Source of the DNA: Ancylostoma caninum
Taxonomy: Eukaryota > Nematoda > Chromadorea > Rhabditida > Ancylostomatidae
NCBI GenBank assembly: GCA_037903475.1
Contig: JBAJFG010000487.1
Location: 2,170,001-2,234,000 of the forward strand
Direction of reading: 5' to 3'
DNA length: 64,000 nucleotides
Made by a program: the position numbers and the translations under genes. A model generated the notes under the pieces. That model was not told the origin of the DNA. It did not search any database and saw only the letters and a list, made by a program, of their open reading frames with translations. Each line of letters begins with the position of its first letter. Position 1 is the stretch's first letter. Shown here piece by piece: positions 57,950-64,000 of this stretch.

Positions 57950-58210
57950 GCCAGCGGCTGATCCCATCCCCATAGGATCCCTGCCGTGAGCCAGTATGTC
58001 TTAATCAAAGCGGCTCCTAGTACAGTAGCCCACGCTGTACCCGTTCGGTAAGAGACGCCTTTAGGGGTGACCTAATTGCGGTGCGACTGGATGGAAGGCC
58101 ATCTCGGCCGCCTATCAGATCTCCGCCGGGTGCGGGGAGCGCCCGCACCCGGGTCCGCCTCACTTAATTACGCCGCTTTAGTGACAGTTACGATCGTGCT
58201 GCGCGCCGTT
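57950..58210. other. Structured GC-rich block
   Basis: A perfect 11-bp hairpin, CCGGGTGCGGG at 58126-58136 with CCCGCACCCGG at 58142-58152, sits in a block with other short stems (AAGGCCATCTCGGCC, GGATC repeats). The word TCTTAATCA followed by GCGGC or GCCGC recurs at 58242. It could be a structured RNA gene or a repeat end. No match to a known RNA was recognised. Confidence 0.35.
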
Positions 58211-61200
58211 CTTCTTTTTTTACCTCATTGAGTCGGTTTGTGTCTTAATCAGCCGCCTCAGTATCGTAGTTGATGGTATATGGGCTGGGCGGGTGGAGCA
58301 GGAGAGGGGGCAGGGTTGCTTAATGTAATGAGTGCACCAGGGATCCTCATCCCCTTTGAGCAGTTTGAAAATTAAGTGCACTAATGAAGTTTTGTTTATT
58401 TTGTACCACAGAGACTGTCTCAGACTAGGCAATCATCATTTGGCTTTGAGACAGATTTCGGCTATATAGCACATTTTTGTGTTTCATCTGTTATTCTTTT
58501 TTTGGAACGTGAATCGTCAAAGTTAAAGTTTTACTGTTGCTTCGAGTCTCGGAGTTAATTGGGCATCCTCTTTCAGTTTTGTGTCTCGTCATTCTTTCTT
58601 CGAAATTAATGTGAGTACATCTTCAAAATGGCATTCGACTGGTTGCCATTCGAACAGATCATGGCATTGAACGCAGTTCTATCAATTTGTAATTTGTAAT
58701 TGTATGTGCGCATCAGTTGCAGATGCACGAAGCGGGGAGGGCACCTTTCCGAGAATGTGTCAGGTTTTCCAAAATTAATTCATAGTAGGAATAGTAGAAA
58801 ATCTTGTAGTACCTAATCCGTAGATCCTCATCACTATTAGTTTTCAAATACTTGTCCAAAAAATGTCAGCCCGAAATATTTTAGCTAATGATAACTTTAT
58901 GTTTGCACCTCCAACTATTCCAGCCCATAAATATTATAGAACGAGATCAACTTTTCTCTCGCCTCCCTTCCCCCGTCTTAGTCCTCCAGCGGTATGACCA
59001 ATCTTCGTAAAGGTATGCTGCTGTAAAGACTTACTTTAACACAAAATTTGCCTTTCATAGTCCCTAAAACATATGCGGTAAGTAGCAAAGGTCAAATTAC
59101 TACTGTAAATATTTGGTTTGTTCCGAATAATTTTTCGGTTGTAAGCGAACTTGATTTATTTCCATACTTTATTTGCAAACCGAACCATAACTGTAATAGA
59201 AGCGTCCAAAATATTGCGTATAACCTGCCATTCCGTCTGTTTTCTCACTTATCGAGTTGTTTGTATTGTGAGATAAAGCTTGTATTACACTGATGATTTA
59301 AGATTTTCCCGTTCAATGCTTCTCTGCCTTCACGAACTCTTTTGCTTGAAATCGGGCTCGGTAGTTTGTTTTGGCGACGCTTAGTCGGGTAATCTTATCG
59401 AGTGGGCCGCCGCAAGTTCACCGAACGTTTGCTCTGTTGCGCACTTATATGATGCGCATCCGTTGTTTGTGGTCGTTATGTCCGCCGGTTATGGTGTCTT
59501 TCTGTGACATTTTCCTTAGGTTACGGTGGCTTTAATTTTCCGAGATTTTTTTTGCAGTAGTTGCACCAGTAGTATAATTTCACGAGTCGTAGATTTTCCT
59601 TACTTAGAGCTTCAGATGGGTGTGAGAATTAAGGTGGAAACTAGCGTGTGCCTGTTTGTAGAACGGAGCGATCTTCTCGGGCATAGCAGCCGATTTGAGC
59701 TTGGAGCTACTTCTTCAGCGTTGAGTTGTTTATTTGCTGTGAAAATTTGCTTAATTAAATATCAAGTTTCTAATTTCTTTTCATCTTTACCTTATGTTTT
59801 CCTCTCGTTTACTCATTAGTTGCTTTGGGATGGTTCTGTACGTACTGTATTCATTGTTTTGGAATGAACAAAGTGCTGCTCCACCCTAGTGATTGACTAA
59901 CTAGAGGGATTAAGATAGTTTGCGATGATTGTTAGCAGGACCAGAAGCCATGCAGATGTGTCGAATATGCCAAAAAAAAATGTTCAGGCACTGATCGATA
60001 TAATCGAATTATTGATTAGTGGAAAGAACCTGAAGAGCGACTTCATTTAAGTGACTCTTCGCGGCGACCGGCGACACCGTCCACCTTATCACCGCCCTCT
60101 CAGCTCTCACGCGCTGTCGCGCTTGTCGTATTGATCGCCTACGGTGGTTGTTTAGCTCTTATCTTAACACTTGCCTTGAATCTTCTTTGCTGCGTTCGGC
60201 TTGAGAAACTGATTGACGAGTTCTATAACCTCCCTGGTTCCAGAGTATCCTGGAAAATTGATTACGTTATTTATTCTAAGAAACTTTTAAGCCTAGTATT
60301 CTTAGCGTTGTTCGTAGGGACGAGAACTTCTCTGGTGTGCATTTGGAGCTGTTTCTGCTCAGATGCTCGAAATGTTCCGGGCTTATGACTTAGTTTAACC
60401 ATTTGTAGGTAACAGGTAGATATTCGGTCCAGTTAATTAGCTGTAATTACATGAAGCCTAGAGATTATCTGTCTATTGTGCTGAACTGTGGATTTTTTCC
60501 AGATAATCTTTTTTTAAAACTTCACCTCAGAAACCATCTTAGAGTCAAAATAATTTATTGAGACGTTAACGCCCATTATCCGTTTACCCATTATCCGAGG
60601 TTACGCTGAATGGGCAAACAGCCAATGGTTGTGGTTTGAGATACACTCCAGCTGCGTGGAAGTTTCTTGTAAAGTTTTTATTGTCTAGAGCTGTAGTTGG
60701 TTCAGTGCTGCGGTTGTTCCGCCCCTTTTTTTAACCTGCTTTGATCGTTTCCACGGCGCTACTATGAGCATATGGTCTCACTCTTGGTTTATAGTATTTC
60801 TAATTCACGTGTAAGAATATCGATGTGCTAGCGTCTTTGCCCTTAAAATCAGTATTTCCTACTACTTTTCAGTTTGACTATTGTCTGTCTACTAATATTT
60901 GTTTCAATATCATAATTGGGTAGCCTTACCAATCCCCTGATTTGTGCTGGTTTGTTAAAAGATGAGAATCATTCTGAGTGCCCTTCCATGGCCGTGGCGA
61001 CATTGTCCAAATGTGTGCAAGTTGGTAAAATTTCTGTGCTTCACATGTAAAACATGTTTGTTAGATGTTTACCTACTATGCAGCACATGTAAACTTGGTA
61101 ATGTCGACAATCCGGAGGCACCTTAGTGAGTCACGTGACGAAATTGCATGATTCAGTCCATGAACAAATACCACTCGGCGTTCATCTACCGCTTTGGAAC

Positions 61201-61903
61201 GTCTTTCGTAAAGGTGCTGAACGCCTTCTCCGTAGTGGGCGTGGTTTGCATGTTCTAGGATGTTTGAATGCAGTATTTCGGCCTAAATGACTGCTTATCA
61301 TGAGCCATACCCAGATTTCGACGCCCTAAGTGATGTCATCAATACCTAGCAAATTCACTTGGTCCATTATTTTGGTTCTGGGAATCAGCGGCTATGTTTC
61401 CGTTCCTTCATTTTTTTTTCTGCAGATGGAAGGAGTTGGGAAAGAGCCGAGGGCTTTACAGATTTGTAAATTCTAATTTTCGACTAATTTTACAAGTTAT
61501 CCGCTAAGGACTTGATTTCCTTGCCTATTACATATATTTTCTTACCCTCCGTTGTTTGGCTACCTGCCGTCCGCTACGCTAATCCGTACCCATTTACGGC
61601 TTCTCCGTTCCTCTGATGTACATTTTAATTAGGCGGGTAATTAGGCGTTTTACCTGCGTGTCTGATATCCATCTGACTGGCACACATCAATTTCCGCTCG
61701 TCGTTCCAGGTTAATTAGAGCCGAGACACGCTAGTATAACCAGCTGGCTGCCGAGTCGCAGGTACAGTAATCCGCAGCCGCCCCGCCCTGACCGAGATCT
61801 CCCTGGCAACGCTGGTGAAAAGAAGGGAGTGGAGAGGAGAGTGTGAACGAGCACAGAGCTTAAGCCGTACTCTGGCTAATTGACGACACACGGCTGGCAC
61901 GAA
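58211..61903. other. Gene-poor stretch
   Basis: T-rich sequence with several open frames (59048, 59526, 60131) that lack paired splice sites. A leucine-rich stretch at 60131-60240 could be a membrane segment but has no partner exon. A GGGCGTGG box lies at 61236. The GC-rich 100 bp before 61904 probably hold the promoter of the next gene. Confidence 0.4.
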
Positions 61904-63530
61904 ATGGTGAGCGGGTTTTTACCTTTTTAAGGTTCTTTTTTACAATTCGAGGGAATGTTCGTCATATATTCATTAGCAAAAGATTACTGTAGACAAGTTG
62001 TAATTGTTCATAGTTGTTCAGACCGCGAAGGATCCGAATCTCAATTACTTCGATGATTTGCTCTTCGCGAAGTTCGCCGAACTGGATCAGAAAGTGGCGT
62101 TGCTGCGCGAAGAGATGGATAGTATAGCCATGTTATTGGAAAGGAGAAAAAGGTTAGTGGTATTTTTTGTCCATTCGATTTCGTTGTATCAGCCTGTAGC
62201 AGAAGTAACTGGACTACATATTAACGACCTAATTTTCTTTGATACCGTAGTAGTCTTCTTTAAATAATGTTAATGGTTACGCGAATTTTACCGACTTCTG
62301 TCGCTCACTATGCTTGTACATAAGGATGGAGCATTGTACTTGGAAAAGGTGGTGCTGTACAGTCTGCGATCTGTCAGTCGACTGGCCAATCACAGAGCTC
62401 AGCGACACCACCCACTTCGGATAACCGATGTAGTTGTGTCTAATGGACCGGCTCTGACCACAACGGATTCTAAAATAAGAGCTTTCCTTATCCGAACTTC
62501 AAATTTACTTTTAAGATAGGATCCTTCATCGCGGTCTATTTTAGGATCAGAGATACGTCAATATCACTGGCTGCCCAAATTATTCGTGACGCGGATCGCC
62601 TTCCTCATTGGGCATCGCAAGACGCGTGGCAGGTAATTTTTCAAGCATTCTGAGTCCACAATATTAAAAATGTTGGTTAAAGCCTAAAAAGAATCACCCA
62701 CTCAGGCAGCTGCTCTACAATCAAATCAAGAGATTTGCCCACCTACGTTAGCTCTTGGTGTTGAAGCTGAAGATCGGCTGTATGACGCAGACCTACCTGC
62801 TGAACATGATCAGGTAATCGGTAGTTACGATGAATTATGCAGCATCCTCTCATCGAAGAATCGATCGATTATCGATTTTTAGCCCATTGGTGCTAGTCGC
62901 CGCGATCTTCCAAACGTCTCTTCACGCCTGACATTTCATCCTTACAGTAGGCCGACGAATAACGAAAGGGCGACAGCGGCTTTGCATTCAACGAAAGGGT
63001 TAGTGGACATCTGACAAAAATCAATACATTTATGTAGATGGCAGTGATATAGAAATCGTTTCAGGACTGCTTTGCCAGCGTTCGTGATGCCTGATCTCAG
63101 CGGAATCATGGAAAGTGTAAGTTTACTGTCGTACATAGTAAGCCATTTGTTGATCGATTGAATGAATGAATGAATGAATGAATGAATGGCGATATTTCAG
63201 CCCAGTTACTTGGAACTCCTTGCCGAATTCGAGGATCGCCGAGCTGGCAACGGCCAACCGGTTTGTTGTACTTTATATATTTCGGACAGTATTTTCTATC
63301 AAGTTTCCCCTTTATTTGTAAAAATCACATGATTTACCTCGAGTTCTGAACAGAATTCACTCACAGCCAATCACAGATCTCTGGCTTTGAACATGTGGAC
63401 CATTCGGAGGTTGCTGGCCATGTCGTCTGTTAATTTTATGTTTTAGATCTTGCTAGTGGAGCACGATGATGGTGCAGAGGATCCCCCATCAGATCCAGAC
63501 GATAATATTGGAGCAGCAGGGCACGAGTGA
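61904..63530 (+). CDS. Orphan intracellular protein, eight exons
   Basis: The first coding exon is only the ATG (61904-61906, donor GTGAGC). Then come 62022-62152, 62546-62632, about 62707-62813, about 62881-63000, about 63064-63118, 63200-63258 and about 63448-63530. The protein is about 220 residues. It starts TAKDPNLNYFDDLLFAKFAE, continues with a heptad-like helix ending in basic ERRKR, then DTSISLAAQ, a Pro/Ser middle and an acidic C-terminus, ILLVEHDDGAEDPPSDPDDN. There is no signal peptide and no membrane segment. I do not recognise the family. The phase across the third exon (near 62580) could not be verified by hand base-count; all others agree. The poly-GAAT tract in its intron is at 63159. 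Confidence 0.65.
63159..63188. repeat. (TGAA)n microsatellite
   Basis: Seven to eight tetranucleotide units in an intron of the orphan gene, just before the exon at 63200. Confidence 0.9.
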
Positions 63531-64000
63531 TTGTAAATTGAGTCAATCGCGATAGACATTTTATCAGAGAACTGATTCTGTGCGAAAATCAATACTGATG
63601 ATCTGTGTGATTCCATTTCAGTTGTCAACTTGAGTTGTTTGAGCAATCCTCATGTCCAAAAATGGTTTGTTTCAAATTTATTGATAACTTTTCATTCGAA
63701 AAATTAGATTTTGTTTACGGTCGTTGCTCCAAAGCGCTTGTTTTATTGATTTTTTTGGCGTGTGGGCGGGGCGACGGCTTCACTACGCATATAGTTTGGT
63801 CAAAACATCTTCCAATATATTTCAAATCTGGCCGAGAGTCCCGCCTATCCAAGTGCCATTTGTGGTAGATGTCCGGTAAAAATTCCTCATTCTTAATGTT
63901 GTGATTTTGGTCTTGATTGTGACATATCCATTGTTTTGTGCGATCGCTCGTTGATTGTTATTGATTTATTGGTTGGCGACATGATTCTACTCCGACGCAG
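63531..64000. other. 3' flank of the orphan gene
   Basis: No exon recognised. There is a GGGCGGGGCG box near 63768, and the TTATTGATT word seen in many introns of the window occurs near 63957. Confidence 0.4.

Noticed and set aside
60131..60388. Leucine-rich plus-strand frame resembling a membrane protein
   Set aside because: No paired splice sites or partner exons, and the second half is not conserved-looking. It is mentioned only as part of the gene-poor stretch.

Overview
The window is nuclear DNA of a nematode, most likely of the rhabditid lineage (clade V). The signs are: short introns with a TTTTCAG-type 3' splice site, a 9-copy TTAGGC tract (the nematode telomere unit), a nematode-style FLYWCH/MULE gene, small secreted Gly/Tyr/Gln-rich proteins, and many short inverted-repeat transposons. 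There is no bacterial, organellar or viral gene block and no CRISPR array; I found no rRNA gene and no convincing tRNA gene. Gene models were built by hand by joining exons whose splice sites and reading phases agree.

Layout. 0-2.8 kb: repeat nest, including a complete 279-bp hAT-like MITE with an 8-bp target duplication, inserted in the middle of an older palindromic element. 2.9-7.8 kb: two plus-strand genes for secreted low-complexity proteins (Gly/Tyr/Gln/Asn/Ser-rich, each with a signal peptide). 8.9-9.9 kb (minus): mitochondrial ribosomal protein mL63 (MRPL57/MRP63), fully resolved. 11.2-28.5 kb (minus): a gene spread over long introns whose C-terminus is an SRA1-type helical domain (shared by SRA1 and the Sec31 C-terminus), preceded by Pro/Gln/Ser/Thr-rich exons with the GWNDPP motif. 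29-32 kb: long hairpin, MITEs, a possible spliced plus-strand transcript and the interstitial telomeric tract. 32.0-34.0 kb (minus): an intact five-exon MULE-transposase-derived gene that lacks the catalytic core. 35-36 kb: two inverted-repeat elements. 36.1-40.6 kb (plus): a BTB-BACK-Kelch gene of KLHL18 type, all phases closed except the missing first exon. 41.0-41.8 kb: a dead mariner. 42.4-53.2 kb (minus): a roughly 34-exon single-pass membrane protein with signal peptide, NIDO, AMOP, VWD and sushi domains (SUSD2/MUC4 class), with three TGATAA sites upstream. 53.7-61 kb: sparse, with a few orphan exon candidates and repeats. 61.9-63.5 kb (plus): an intact orphan gene.

The genes do not form one pathway. 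mL63 works in the mitochondrial ribosome, the KLHL18-like protein is a likely cullin-3 adaptor, and the NIDO/AMOP/VWD/sushi protein and the two low-complexity proteins belong to the cell surface or extracellular matrix. The most unusual items are the open but catalytically empty MULE gene with its 32-nt intron and 21-residue repeats, the interstitial telomeric array inside an apparent intron, and the low-complexity insert carried inside the NIDO domain.
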